This document shows positions 9,101 to 18,448 of a stretch of DNA of 64,000 nucleotides, piece by piece (positions within the stretch are counted from its first letter, which is position 1; every line of letters begins with the position of its first letter). The notes under the pieces were generated by a model. The model searched no databases. It worked only from the letters and a program-made list of their open reading frames with translations, and had not been told where the DNA came from. Origin of the DNA: CAWCWN01 sp963799245 (lineage in GTDB: Bacteria > Chloroflexota > Ktedonobacteria > Ktedonobacterales > Ktedonobacteraceae). The stretch lies in assembly GCA_963799245.1 (NCBI GenBank), contig CAWCWN010000001.1, positions 62,001-126,000 of the forward strand, in the 5' to 3' direction. Made by a program: the position numbers and the translations under genes.

Positions 9101-10338
9101 CCCCACCCTGCTGAGAGCGTGGGCAACGGGGGATCAAAGGCCAGCATCACCTGGAAGAGCGGGGGTTGACCTAAGGCGCGGGTCGGCTGCAGTTCCCTGA
9201 CGAGGGAGTCGAAAGGCACCTCTTGATGAGCATGAGCTTCGAGGGTCAGCTCACGCACCCGCTCCAGCAGCTCACGAAAGGTGGGGTTGTTCGACAGGTC
9301 GATGCGCAGCACCAGCGTGTTGACAAAGAAGCCGATCAAGGCCTCGAGCTCCACTTGCGTGCGGCCCGCCATAATTGTCCCAAGCACCATGTCGTCCTGT
9401 CCTGTATAGCGATGCAGCAACGTCTGGAAGGCGGCGACCAGCAGCATATGGAGGGTCGCGTCCTCCCGGCGGCTCAGAGCTTTGAGTGCCTCGGTCAGAG
9501 CCGGGGGGAGCGTGACGAGATGCACTGATCCACGGTAGGTCGGCGCTGCTGGCCGGGGACGATCGGTGGGCAGGTCCAGGATCGCGGGGGCGCCCGCCAA
9601 CTGCTGCTTCCAGTAGGCCAGCTGCTTGGCATGCGCCTCCCCTGGCAATTGCTCCTGTTGCCAGAGGGCAAAATCGGCGTACTGAATGGGCAAGTCCGGC
9701 AATGGTGAGGGCGTGCCGCTCGCACAGGCTGTGTAGAGGGCGGCCAGCTCTTTGTAGAGTACGCCTAGAGACCACCCATCAGAGATGATGTGGTGCATGG
9801 TCAGCAGGAGCAGGTACTCCTCCGCTCCCAGTTTCAGTAACAGGACGCGCATCAGTGGTCCCTGGGTCAGGTCGAAAGGGCGCTTCACTTCCTCGTTGGC
9901 CAGGCGGAGCGCCTCAGCTTCGCGTTCAGCAGCGGGCAGGACCGACAGATCCACTACGGGTAGCGGGACCGTGAGGACGGGAGCGATCACCTGCATCGGC
10001 TGTCCACCCTCAGCTACAAAGGTGGTGCGTAGGACTTCGTGGCGCTGCACGAGCGCATTGAGACTCTGGTGCAACACCTTGGTATTCAGTAGGTCTGTTA
10101 TGCGCAGGACAGCAGGAATGGTATACAGTGGGCTACCAGGTACCAACTGATCTAAAAACCACAATCCTTGCTGGGCAGGGGAGAGGGGAACAGGCCCCCA
10201 CCGTGGCCGACGAGGAATAGTAAGTGCTTCAGAGGACCTCGCGAGTTCGCCCCGCAATCGCTTCTCAAGAAAGGCTCTTTTTGCCTTGGAAAGCTGAGCG
10301 TGCCTCACAGAGAAATCTTTTTTTTCTTGCTGTAACAT
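6169..10338 (-). CDS. Non-ribosomal peptide synthetase, module C-A-T-TE
   Basis: The 1389-residue protein has an N-terminal basic helix (LSKAKRAFLEKRLRG), a condensation domain at ~50-480 with HHIISDGW at 182-189, an adenylation domain at ~505-1010 (TSGSTGSPKG, NAYGPTE, lysine near 1001), a carrier domain with the pantetheine serine in LGGHS near 1058, and a type I thioesterase at ~1117-1375. The selectivity residues I read are D-V-E-N-I-G-A-I-T-K, for which I have no confident substrate. The thioesterase nucleophile motif is GGFCNGG, so cysteine replaces the usual serine; a downstream histidine is in GTHMS. ATG 10338 has AAGGAG 5 nt upstream. It follows the other NRPS by 26 nt and is the terminating module. 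Confidence 0.95.
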   Translation of the reverse strand: MLQQEKKDFSVRHAQLSKAKRAFLEKRLRGELARSSEALTIPRRPRWGPVPLSPAQQGLWFLDQLVPGSPLYTIPAVLRITDLLNTKVLHQSLNALVQRHEVLRTTFVAEGGQPMQVIAPVLTVPLPVVDLSVLPAAEREAEALRLANEEVKRPFDLTQGPLMRVLLLKLGAEEYLLLLTMHHIISDGWSLGVLYKELAALYTACASGTPSPLPDLPIQYADFALWQQEQLPGEAHAKQLAYWKQQLAGAPAILDLPTDRPRPAAPTYRGSVHLVTLPPALTEALKALSRREDATLHMLLVAAFQTLLHRYTGQDDMVLGTIMAGRTQVELEALIGFFVNTLVLRIDLSNNPTFRELLERVRELTLEAHAHQEVPFDSLVRELQPTRALGQPPLFQVMLAFDPPLPTLSAGWGPSKMVVEKGTAKFDLSLELVDQPAGLVCRFEYSTDLFDAATIARMAGHWQTLLEGIVADPNQHLAKLPLLTEKEWQQVLVEWNATQTSYPQEKYVHQLFEAQVERSPDAVALVYKHERLTYRELNTRANQLAHYLRQLGVGAEVMVGVCMERSPELIVSLLAILKAGGVYVPLDPDYPPARLAFVLADTQMPLLLTQQRLLARLSERPARVVLVDSDWPVIGRQSQDNPLTAIRAEQLAYVIYTSGSTGSPKGVMIPQGAIARHCLAMARVYGLEEADRVLQFSTFTFDVSLEQILPTLVAGARLVLRGPEMWSSLQLLEQVKQQGLTVINLPPAYWQQVLREWAAAPQLLTGHQLRLVIVGGDRLQPAAFQLWRQLPLQEVRLLNAYGPTEATITATLCDLNQRHERSLERVSIGRPLPGRRIYILDRAGSPVPVGVAGELSIGGELLARGYLNQPELTAARFIADPFSQDPGARLYKTGDLARYLPDGRIEFLGRLDQQVKIRGFRIELGEVEEALKHYAAVREAVVEAREDGRGEAYLVGYVVAEGGVKLESQALRGYLQAKLPAYMQPAAFVQLESLPLLASGKPDRRALPVPTRTRLTGEDAFVAPRLLVHRQLVQIWEELLDVRPIGIRDNFFYLGGHSLLAARLVDRIEHVFGRRIALSTLFSGPTIEQLAAALQQQQQDVNARAALLAVQAAGSRRPFFFLHGDWTGGAFYCFTLAQALGSQQPFYALEPYRFGGLQTIPSLEAMAAAHIESMRAIQPQGPYLLGGFCNGGLLAYEMARQLGAAGERVDFLALINPSVPVQFKTMRVLSNMLERRLRLGAREQAHLFLRLRHALRHVYRRLRPSDMRVRDFDQLLDIDPRLDAMFPPLDALYNDYVGVFTWMVSRYETGIYPGKITFYWAREEPYIASTWSPVTEVKASADIESHVIPGTHMSCVTEHIQELTAALVSCVSRAAEEAAGSPLKHESLV

Positions 10339-10364
10339 GTTTACTCCTTAGCCTTCAATTGGTG

Positions 10365-13300
10365 CTATATTGCTGTTAGTTTCCGTACCTCTTCTTCGTC
10401 CAGCTCTTCTATCTCGTCCACGAGCATTTCCTCGATCACCACTGTCAGATCTGCAATAGTTGGTGACCTGAATATGCTAGACATGGGAAGATCTAGCTGA
10501 AATGTGTTGTGTAGTCGAATGATGATTTGAGCCGCCAGGAGGGAATGTCCACCCAGATCGAAGAAGTTGTCGTGGATGCTGACTCGTTCGAGATGCAGCA
10601 CCTGCGCCCAGATGCTAGCCAGTATTTCCTCGGCTGGTGTACGGGGTGCTACATAGTCACCGGTCTGCTCAAGTCGCACCGTATCGAGTGCTGGCAACGC
10701 ACGGTGATCCACCTTGCCATTCGACGTCAGCGGCAAGGCTTCCAAGAACACGAAGGCGGAAGGCAGCATGTATTCAGGCACTTGTTCCTTCAAGAAGCTA
10801 CGCAGTTCACTGATCGCGGGCGAAGGCTCCTGGGTGGTGACCAGGTAGGCCACCAGACGCTTGTCGCCAGGCACATCCTCGCGAGCCACCACCACCGCTT
10901 GCCGCACCGACGGATGCCGGGCTAGCACCGCCTCGATCTCGCCCAGTTCGATACGGAAACCCCGAATCTTCACCTGCTGGTCGATGCGTCCCAGGAATTC
11001 GATCGTCCCATCGGGCAGGTAACGCGCCAGGTCCCCCGTCTTATAGAGGCGCGCGCCGGGCTCTTGACTGAAGGGGTCGGGCAGAAATCGCTCGGCCGTC
11101 AATTGCGGGCGCTTGTGGTAGCCGCGAGCCACACCGGCGCCTCCAATGTAGAGCTCGCCGGCTGCTCCAATGGGCACTGGCTGCAGGTGAGCATCAAGCA
11201 GGTAGATCTGCGTATTGGCGATCGGCCGTCCGATGGGCACCGACGAGCGCAGTTTCTCTGGCCGACAGTTGTAGACGCTGCACCAGACGGACCCTTCTGT
11301 CGGCCCGTATTCATTAAAGAGCCGGGCCTGCGGCAGGAGCTGAAAGTGCTGTTTCACCAGCCCGACCGGGCAGGCTTCACCGGCCACTATCATGGTGCGC
11401 AGCGACTTGATCTGCTGGAGCCGCGCCTGCTCCAGCAGGAGCATATAAAGGGCGGGCAGACACAACATGTGGGAGACCTGGTTTTGAGCAATAATCTCCG
11501 CGAGATGCCCTACCTCCAGCTGATGATCCGCCCTGGGCAGGACGAGAGCGCCTCCCGTACACAGGGTCCAGAAGATGCCGGCTACCGAGCTGTCAAAGGC
11601 AAACGACGAGAGCAGCAGAAAGCGCTCGACCGGCTCTTTGTAGTACGCAATGCGCGCGGCCGTCGAATGCAGCAGGTTGCGATGCGTGACCAGCACGCCT
11701 TTGGGCTTCCCTGTGGATCCTGAAGTGTAGATCATGTAGGCCAGGTTATCGGCGGTCGTAGGGCCGAGCAGGTTCTCCGTTGCTTCCTGGGCAAGCCCCG
11801 GCGCCACAGCGTCCAAGCAGAGCGTATGCACCCGGCGTTCGGGCAGCAAGGGGAGCAGGCGTTCATGGGTCAGCAGCACCTGCGCATGCGAGTCCTCCAG
11901 CAGAAAGGCCAGTCGCTCGGGGGGATACGCCGGGTCCAGTGGCACGTAAGCACCGCCGGCCTTGAGAATGGCGAGGATGCCTATCACCATCTCCAGGGAG
12001 CGCTCCAGGCAGATACCGACCAGCACCTCCGGACCAACTCCCAGCTTTTGCAGGTGACGAGCGAGCTGGTTGGCCTTCCCGTTCAGTTCCTGATAGGTCA
12101 GTCGCTCATCCTCGAAGCTCACGGCAACTGCATCGGGGCTGCGCTCCACCTGCCGCTCAAGAAGTTGTGGAACGGATATTGCGCAGCTCGTCACCTCGCC
12201 CTCATCCCTCTCCTCGTTCCACTCCTGCAAGAGCTGCTCACGTTCGGTGCGTGTCAAAAGCGCTAAGTGGTCCACCCGCTGCGCCGGATCAGCGATCATT
12301 GCCGCCATCAGCGTCTCCCAGTGGGTCAGCAGGCGCGTCATGCTGGCCTCCTCGAATAGTTCGGTGCTGTACTCAAGCTTGCCAACAAGTCCATCTGCCT
12401 GCTCTGCCAGGGTCAGCGCCAGGTCAAATTTGCATGACCCCGTCTTTACAGCCATGCGCGCCAGTTCCCACTGCGCGACGCTCTCGGCCAAAGGTGGGTC
12501 GAGCGTCAGCATCACCTGGAAGAGGGGATGCTGACTCAGGGAGCGCTCCGGCTGCAGCTCCTTGACCAGCCATTCAAAGGGCATCTCCTGGTACGCCTGG
12601 ACCTCCAGGACCTTTTCACGCACCCGGGCCAGCAGTTCCCGCACCGTCGGATTGCCCCCCAGGTCGCCGCGCAGCGCCAGCGTATTGACAAAGTAGCCGA
12701 TCAAGTCCCTGCTCTCCTGCTGCGAACGCCCGGCCGTCACCGTGCCAATCACGATGTCTTCCTGCCCTGTATAGCGATGCAGCAGCGTCAGAAACGCCGC
12801 AATCAACAGCATATACAGCGTCACACCCTCCTGGCGGCTCAACTGCTTGAGGCCCTCGCTCAAAGATCGCGATAGCCTGAATGTGCGCGCAGCGCCTTTA
12901 TGCTGCGAGATGGTGGGCCGGGGATGATCGACTGGCAGCTCCAGCAGCGGCGGCGCCCCTGCCAGCTGCTGCTGCCAATAGGCCAGCAGCTCGACCAGGC
13001 GCTCACCCTGTAACTGCTCACGCTGCCAGAGCGCAAAGTCGGCATATTGAATGGGCAAAGGCGCCAGCTCAGCGCCACGACCAGCGGCACAGGCCTCATA
13101 GAGGCTGGCCAGCTCGCGGCAGATTACCCCTACGGACCAGCCGTCAGAGATGATATGGTGCATGACTAACAGCAACACATGTTCTTCAGCCTCCAGGGAG
13201 AAGAGGGTCGCTCGCAGCAGGGGGCCACGCACCAGGTCAAAGGGGTGCTGGATTTCAGTGGACACCAGCCGCAGCAGCTCATCCTCTCTTGCCTGCCAGG

Positions 13301-16300
13301 GCGTACCTCGCATATCCACCGTAGCGAGGGGGACGTTCAGCAACGGCGCGATAAGCTGCATTGGTTCTCCATCAACCAGCGCGAACGTGGTGCGCAAGGC
13401 CTCATGGCGCTGTACCAGCAACTGCAGGCTCTGCTCGAGGGCCGTCAACTCCAGGCCGCTGTGCAGCCGCAGCGTGAGCGGCAAATGATAGGCCGTACTT
13501 TCAGCCTCCAACTGGTTGACCAGCCATAGCCCCTGCTGCGTCAGCGACATCGGCATGGCGACCACTTCTCCCGCCATCCCCTCGCCTTGCAGCTGGGGGA
13601 AAGTGGAGAGCGGCCGGCGATATGGCTCACGTGAAACGGCCTGAATGGCGGGCGCAAGCGCCGCTTTGCCCACGACCTCCTGCTGCTGGCTGATATATGC
13701 TGCCAGCCCGGCTACGGTGGGTGCCTGAAAAAAACTGCGCAGGGAAAGCTCGATGTGCAAGGATGCTCGCAGGTGCGTAATCATCTGCAGCGCGAGCAGA
13801 GAGTGGCCGCCCAGGGCAAAGAAATCCGCATGAATATCGACGGTGTTGATGCCCATTACCTGCGACCAGATCTGCGCCACCTCCGCTTCCAGCGGCGTAC
13901 GAGGCCCCACCCGCCCTTGCGACTGCACCTCCTGCGCACATGGCGGGGCGGGCAGGGACCGCCGATCTATCTTCCCATTGGGCGTGAATGGAAATGCTTC
14001 GAGCAGGACTACAGCTGCAGGAACCATGTAGTTCGGTACATGGTTCATGAGATAGCTCTGCAGGTCTGCCCCGCTGATCGCTTGCCCCCTCTGCGGGATT
14101 ACATAGGCCGTCAGGCGCTTGTCGCCAGGCGTGGCTTCCCGCGCTACCACCACAGCCTCCTGGACCGCCGGATGCTGTCGCAGCACCGCCTCGATCTCGC
14201 CTAATTCAATACGAAAGCCGCGCAGCTTAATTTGATCGTCAATACGACCAAGAAACTCAATGTTACCATCAGGCAGATAGCGCGCCAGGTCACCCGTTTT
14301 GTAGAGGCGAGCGCCTAACTTCGCACAGAAAGGATCTGGAATGAACCTCTCCGTAGTTAACTCAGGCTGGTTCAAATAGCCTCGTGCCACACTGGCACCG
14401 CCTATATATACTTCACCAGGTACTCCAATCGGGACAGGGCAGCGATATTGATCGAGCAGATAGATCTGCGTATTTGCAATAGGTCGTCCTAGAGGTGTTG
14501 TCCTATAACTCTGCTCGTCTTGTTCCTGGTCCTTCTCAACACGGTACGTCAGCACTCCCACTGTCGTCTCTGTGGGACCATAATGGTTAAAGATCATACA
14601 TTCAGGAGCCAGTGCCTGCAGCTTGTTTACCCACTCCCAAGAAGAAGCTTCCCCACCTATGATCAGTCTGCGCAGCGGCATGATTGGCTTGGTTTGAGAC
14701 AAAGTCTGTAAAGCTGCAAGATGAGAAGGAGTAATCTTTAGACAGTCAATCGGGTGGGATTGGAAGTAATCTGCTAGAGCATGAGCGTCAGTGGCTCGCT
14801 CCCGCGAGATCACATGGAGACACCCCCCTGTACACAGGGAAGGGAAGATAGACGTGTTACCCAGATCTGTTGCCAGCGTGGAAATAGTAGCGAAGCTACT
14901 GCCGGCTGGAAGATCTAATCGCTGGAGCATACCATGTAGATAGTTCAACAGTTGCTTCTGCTCCACGGCCACACCCTTTGGTCTTCCTGTAGAGCCCGAG
15001 GTATAGATTACGTAAACGAGGTTCTCACCCTTCACTTCACTGACCAGGTTCTCCTCGCTCATCCGCGCCATGGAGTTCCAGTCTCTTTCCCTACAGATGA
15101 CATGGGCTTTGACTTCAGCTATTCCAGCCAATAACGATTGCTGTGTTACCAGGACGGATACTTGGGAATCATCCAGCATGAAAGCAAGGCGCTCGGATGG
15201 GTAAGTGGGATCTAGCGGCACATAAGCTCCGCCTGCTTTAAGAATGCCGAGGAGCGCAACAATCATCTCGATGGACCGCTCCAAGTAGAGACCCACCAAT
15301 ACCTCTGGGCCCACTCCTAACTCTCGTAAGGAATGTGCCAGTTGGTTGGCTTGACGATTCAGCTCTCGATAGGTCAAGTATTCATCTTCGAAGGTTATGG
15401 CCACTGCGTCGGGAGTTCGTTCGACCTGAGCTTCAAACAACTGGTGGATACACCGGTCGCGTGGATAACTGCTTGCGGTATCATTCCAATCCACCAGTAA
15501 CAAGTGCTCCTCCTCCTCAGTTAAGAGAGGCAGTTCTGACAGGTGCCGCGCAGGATTGACACTGATCCCTTCCAGTAATGTCTGCCAGTGCCCTAGCGTA
15601 CGGCTGATAGTCGAGGCATCAAACAAGTCAGTATTGTATATGAAGCGGCCGGTAAGCCCTTCAGGTCGATCATCAAGCTCAAGGGAGAGATCGAACTTTG
15701 AGATATGGGTCTGGAGATCTGTTTGGGATACCGTCCATCCAGCTGGGAGAAGAGGCAGCTGAGGTTGATAAGCGAGTATCACCTGAACGAGTGGCTGATA
15801 ACTCAGGCTCTGCTCCGGCTGCAATTCTCTCACAAGCGCTTCGAACGGTACGTCTGCGTGGCGACAAGCTGACATACTGACGTCACGCGTACGTTTGAGT
15901 AGCTCAAGGAAGGTCGGATTGCCCGCCAAATCAATGCGTAACACCACCGTATTGAGGAATCTCCCCCCCATGTTCTGGGCTTCGGCGTGCTCAGGGCTGG
16001 CGGTGATCAACCCGAGCAGCAGATCATCCTGCCCCGTATAGCGCTGCAGCAATGCCTGGAAGGCTGCGGTCAGGGTCATGGACAGGGGCACGCTCTCCCG
16101 GCGACTGAGCGTTTTGAGGGCAGCGGTGAGCTCCCCACTCAAAATGAACGGTAGCATCGACCTACGATAGCTCTGGACCGGTGGCCGAGGGCGGTCAGTC
16201 GGCAAATCCAGCACTGGAGAAGCGCCTGCAAGTTGCTGCTTCCAGTACGTCAGCTGCTTGACGAATGTTTCATACTTGGCCTCGCTTGGCTCGATTGTGT

Positions 16301-16307
16301 GCTGCAT
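10365..16307 (-). CDS. Non-ribosomal peptide synthetase, partial C-A-T-C-A-T
   Basis: The protein has 1980 residues. Residues 1-265 match only the second half of a condensation domain, starting near YWKQQLAGA, so the HHxxxDG half is absent. Next are A1 (~280-790, TSGSTGRPKG), T1 (LGGHS, Ser ~836), a complete C2 (~918-1360, HHIISDGW ~1050), A2 (~1380-1880) and T2 (LGGHS). The A1 code reads D-L-T-K-I-G-H-V-G-K, which differs from the classical aspartate code (DLTKVGHIGK) only conservatively, so Asp is predicted. A2 reads D-S-A-C-I-A-E-V-W-K, with no confident match. The acidic C-terminus (EEMLVDEIEELDEEEVRKL) may dock with the basic N-terminus of the next NRPS. The start at 16307 has no clear Shine-Dalgarno. 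Confidence 0.93.
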   Translation of the reverse strand: MQHTIEPSEAKYETFVKQLTYWKQQLAGASPVLDLPTDRPRPPVQSYRRSMLPFILSGELTAALKTLSRRESVPLSMTLTAAFQALLQRYTGQDDLLLGLITASPEHAEAQNMGGRFLNTVVLRIDLAGNPTFLELLKRTRDVSMSACRHADVPFEALVRELQPEQSLSYQPLVQVILAYQPQLPLLPAGWTVSQTDLQTHISKFDLSLELDDRPEGLTGRFIYNTDLFDASTISRTLGHWQTLLEGISVNPARHLSELPLLTEEEEHLLLVDWNDTASSYPRDRCIHQLFEAQVERTPDAVAITFEDEYLTYRELNRQANQLAHSLRELGVGPEVLVGLYLERSIEMIVALLGILKAGGAYVPLDPTYPSERLAFMLDDSQVSVLVTQQSLLAGIAEVKAHVICRERDWNSMARMSEENLVSEVKGENLVYVIYTSGSTGRPKGVAVEQKQLLNYLHGMLQRLDLPAGSSFATISTLATDLGNTSIFPSLCTGGCLHVISRERATDAHALADYFQSHPIDCLKITPSHLAALQTLSQTKPIMPLRRLIIGGEASSWEWVNKLQALAPECMIFNHYGPTETTVGVLTYRVEKDQEQDEQSYRTTPLGRPIANTQIYLLDQYRCPVPIGVPGEVYIGGASVARGYLNQPELTTERFIPDPFCAKLGARLYKTGDLARYLPDGNIEFLGRIDDQIKLRGFRIELGEIEAVLRQHPAVQEAVVVAREATPGDKRLTAYVIPQRGQAISGADLQSYLMNHVPNYMVPAAVVLLEAFPFTPNGKIDRRSLPAPPCAQEVQSQGRVGPRTPLEAEVAQIWSQVMGINTVDIHADFFALGGHSLLALQMITHLRASLHIELSLRSFFQAPTVAGLAAYISQQQEVVGKAALAPAIQAVSREPYRRPLSTFPQLQGEGMAGEVVAMPMSLTQQGLWLVNQLEAESTAYHLPLTLRLHSGLELTALEQSLQLLVQRHEALRTTFALVDGEPMQLIAPLLNVPLATVDMRGTPWQAREDELLRLVSTEIQHPFDLVRGPLLRATLFSLEAEEHVLLLVMHHIISDGWSVGVICRELASLYEACAAGRGAELAPLPIQYADFALWQREQLQGERLVELLAYWQQQLAGAPPLLELPVDHPRPTISQHKGAARTFRLSRSLSEGLKQLSRQEGVTLYMLLIAAFLTLLHRYTGQEDIVIGTVTAGRSQQESRDLIGYFVNTLALRGDLGGNPTVRELLARVREKVLEVQAYQEMPFEWLVKELQPERSLSQHPLFQVMLTLDPPLAESVAQWELARMAVKTGSCKFDLALTLAEQADGLVGKLEYSTELFEEASMTRLLTHWETLMAAMIADPAQRVDHLALLTRTEREQLLQEWNEERDEGEVTSCAISVPQLLERQVERSPDAVAVSFEDERLTYQELNGKANQLARHLQKLGVGPEVLVGICLERSLEMVIGILAILKAGGAYVPLDPAYPPERLAFLLEDSHAQVLLTHERLLPLLPERRVHTLCLDAVAPGLAQEATENLLGPTTADNLAYMIYTSGSTGKPKGVLVTHRNLLHSTAARIAYYKEPVERFLLLSSFAFDSSVAGIFWTLCTGGALVLPRADHQLEVGHLAEIIAQNQVSHMLCLPALYMLLLEQARLQQIKSLRTMIVAGEACPVGLVKQHFQLLPQARLFNEYGPTEGSVWCSVYNCRPEKLRSSVPIGRPIANTQIYLLDAHLQPVPIGAAGELYIGGAGVARGYHKRPQLTAERFLPDPFSQEPGARLYKTGDLARYLPDGTIEFLGRIDQQVKIRGFRIELGEIEAVLARHPSVRQAVVVAREDVPGDKRLVAYLVTTQEPSPAISELRSFLKEQVPEYMLPSAFVFLEALPLTSNGKVDHRALPALDTVRLEQTGDYVAPRTPAEEILASIWAQVLHLERVSIHDNFFDLGGHSLLAAQIIIRLHNTFQLDLPMSSIFRSPTIADLTVVIEEMLVDEIEELDEEEVRKLTAI

Positions 16308-16725
16308 TCAATCATACTCATTTCTACCGGGATAGTAAGGACATTTTACTTAAACAGACGCATGGCCTCGTCTTTACTCATTCTCTCCAGTCAGGTAAAA
16401 TTGAGGCGTGCGAACTCATCTATCAATTGTCATAAAGCAACAGCCTCAAAGAGGGTGAGTAAAGGAATTTCGACTCCGCAAGTATTTGAATCATTGCGTT
16501 AATTGCCGCCTTGCAAACTTTTTTACCATTGGAAATGCTCTTTGATTGCTAGCAAAAACATTGATTATTTATGCTGAAGCCGCTTCCACTTTCACTTTAG
16601 CATCAAAGGGTGGAGGAGAAGTTAAGAGTTGGTTGATCTTTGGTTAAGAATAGATGTCGCGGTACTACCTCTCTCGATGGTGGATAATTCGGTGTGCTGG
16701 CTACTTTGATCATCCGTTCAAAAAA
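16308..16725. other. Intergenic stretch upstream of the NRPS, no gene seen
   Basis: About 420 bases between the truncated NRPS start and an IS6 remnant hold no supportable gene. I looked on the minus strand for the missing first half of the condensation domain and did not find it. No convincing promoter hexamer pair for the NRPS was seen either. Confidence 0.5.
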
Positions 16726-16905
16726 TCAGCCCTTTGATTGAGCTTGTTTGGCGACGATCATTGTGCTTTCCTCATGCCGTTTTTTACGAACGGATGTACG
16801 AAGTAGCCACAACAGCTGCTTGATTCCCCGCTGATCTTGCTCGATCCGGTTGTTGAGGGAGCGATTGCAGCATAACTTGCCTGTGGTACACTCTCCCCAT
16901 CGCCT
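16726..16905 (-). pseudogene. IS6-family transposase C-terminal remnant
   Basis: The minus-strand frame encodes RWGECTTGKLCCNRSLNNRI followed by EQDQRGIKQ, which matches the region around the catalytic glutamate of IS6/IS26-type DDE transposases. The N-terminal two thirds of the enzyme, including both aspartates, are missing, and the sequence diverges after GIKQ. No terminal inverted repeats were recognised. It lies directly upstream of the truncated NRPS and could mark the rearrangement that removed the NRPS N-terminus, but that link is an inference. Confidence 0.7.
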
Positions 16906-17010
16906 GTATAATATGTAACAGGGCACATCTACAAAAGCAGCCGCTGGCTGTGCCCGCTTGTGAGCAAGCAACCCAATACCAGCACGAAATAAATCGCGAA
17001 AGGAATTCTC

Positions 17011-17394
17011 ATGGTTAAAAGGCTTTTTCTTGGATTAGCCGTTCTCGGACTACTCAGCGTTTTACTGGCAGCATGTGCTATCGTCGATACAAGTACCGCG
17101 TCATCCGGGCCAACCGTGCATATGGGCGGCGCGCAATTTCTACAAACTTCGATAAATATCCACAAGGGAGACACGCTCAACCTTGTTGACGACGTCGGCT
17201 CACCACACATCGTCGTCAATGGCAGTTGGGTAGGTAGCACGCCCAAGAACGCCAGCGAAAGTGGCGCCCCCACCGCCAACCTCCACTTCAACGGCAACGA
17301 CAGCGGCAGCATAGGCCCATTTTCGACGGCCGGCACATTCCACTACTATTGCACTATTCACCAGGGCATGAACCTCGCCGTCACAGTCCAGTAA
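17011..17394 (+). CDS. Cupredoxin-like lipoprotein
   Basis: This 127-residue secreted protein has a lipoprotein signal (KRLFLGLAVLGLLSVLLAAC, lipobox LAAC, Cys ~22) and a plastocyanin-type beta domain. Plausible type 1 copper ligands are visible: His in SPHIVVNG near residue 69, then Cys, His and Met in YCTIHQGM near the C-terminus. A short electron-transfer or copper-binding role on the outer face of the membrane is predicted. The Shine-Dalgarno AAAGGA precedes the ATG at a normal distance. No partner oxidase or reductase is adjacent, and the next gene is another small lipoprotein. Confidence 0.85.
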   Translation: MVKRLFLGLAVLGLLSVLLAACAIVDTSTASSGPTVHMGGAQFLQTSINIHKGDTLNLVDDVGSPHIVVNGSWVGSTPKNASESGAPTANLHFNGNDSGSIGPFSTAGTFHYYCTIHQGMNLAVTVQ

Positions 17395-17533
17395 CGAGGC
17401 GCTGTATTTAGGGGCAAAAGGGGCCTGGCGCTATAGTACTTTCATGGCAGTCTGGAGACTAAATACCCAGATTGCATGCCTGCCTATGCTATACTATTGC
17501 CAGATTCCTGATAGATAAGGTGACTCTCAGCAT

Positions 17534-18235
17534 ATGTGGCTGCATTTTGGGAAACGATGTAAAAGCAATATTCCAGGTACTCGTTGTGTACAGTTCACGG
17601 CTATCCTTGTGCTCTTCAGCCTCAGCGTGCTGATCGTCGCCTGTGGCAGCCCTTCCGCAAACGCCAACATGGGCCAGCCTCAAGCCACCTTCACAATCGA
17701 CCTCAATCAGACTGGCGGCTCGCCCACACCTCCCCTGCCGGCTTATACCTGCTCGGCCTGGGTCACAAATACGACCCCCAACGTCAACGGGACTACGAGC
17801 GTCGACGTCTATGCCAAGTTCGTACATAACGTCGACGGCAACCCTGTAGGCGTATCCCCGGCTCAAGGTACGGCCTCGGTGCTCTGGCCCGAAGGCCTGG
17901 TGAACGTCTCGGCCAATACGACGTCGGATGGTTTAGCCGTTTTCCCGGTCTCCATCGCCAATCGCAGCGCCGACGTCAACAAAGTCGTGCTGGTGACCGT
18001 CTCATTTACCGGGCCACAGGGCGTTCCGCCGTGCATCGTGTCGGCGGACCGGGCCGCCTTTTTCTCACTCATCGTCGCCTCGCCCGTGGCTACCTCTACA
18101 GCGGGTAACCCGCCAACGCCTGGTACCACTGGCACGACGCCAACAGGCACGTTCACCCCCTCGTCCTCTCCATCGCCGTCTCTCACTCCTTGCCCGACCC
18201 CGAAGGGCTTTCCGTTTCTGACACCCTGCCCCTGA
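17534..18235 (+). CDS. Lipoprotein with Ig-like domain and Ser/Thr/Pro-rich tail
   Basis: The product has 233 residues, with a basic N-terminus, a hydrophobic segment and the lipobox LIVACGS (Cys ~37). Residues ~50-175 look like a beta-sandwich of the bacterial Ig-like kind, with alternating short strands and the typical G-x-A-x-F-P-V-S pattern. The last ~50 residues are rich in Thr, Ser and Pro and end with two Cys-Pro pairs. It is probably a surface-anchored structural or adhesion protein, but I do not recognise a named family. An AAGGTG precedes ATG 17534. The nucleotide bias (many ACG, GTC) resembles the cupredoxin gene before it. Confidence 0.75.
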   Translation: MWLHFGKRCKSNIPGTRCVQFTAILVLFSLSVLIVACGSPSANANMGQPQATFTIDLNQTGGSPTPPLPAYTCSAWVTNTTPNVNGTTSVDVYAKFVHNVDGNPVGVSPAQGTASVLWPEGLVNVSANTTSDGLAVFPVSIANRSADVNKVVLVTVSFTGPQGVPPCIVSADRAAFFSLIVASPVATSTAGNPPTPGTTGTTPTGTFTPSSSPSPSLTPCPTPKGFPFLTPCP

Positions 18236-18353
18236 AGGCTCCCCCATTGGGCGATGTATCTACTCGGTCTGCCCGGCGGCCTGGCGGTAGGACTCCTGAC
18301 CTATCTCGTCGCGGGATGGACGCCCCTGGAAGCTTAACCGACTCATCCACCAC

Positions 18354-18382
18354 TTGTAACATGCCCTGGCGTATGCTATATG
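18354..18382 (+). promoter_or_regulatory. Sigma70-type promoter for the alpha/beta hydrolase gene
   Basis: TTGTAA (18354-18359) and TATATG (18377-18382) are separated by 17 nt, and the -10 is preceded by TGC (extended -10). It lies about 70 nt before the chosen start codon of the hydrolase. Confidence 0.6.
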
Positions 18383-18448
18383 TAGCAGTACGAGCTACGT
18401 TCCGTGGAAGCTAACGTAAAGGCAAAAAGCTTGAGAAAGGATGCAGTT

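Noticed and set aside
18254..18337. Hydrophobic 27-codon ORF starting MYLLGLPGGLAVG
   Set aside because: It has no ribosome-binding site and lies in the same frame right after the lipoprotein stop; it may be a gene remnant but cannot be supported.
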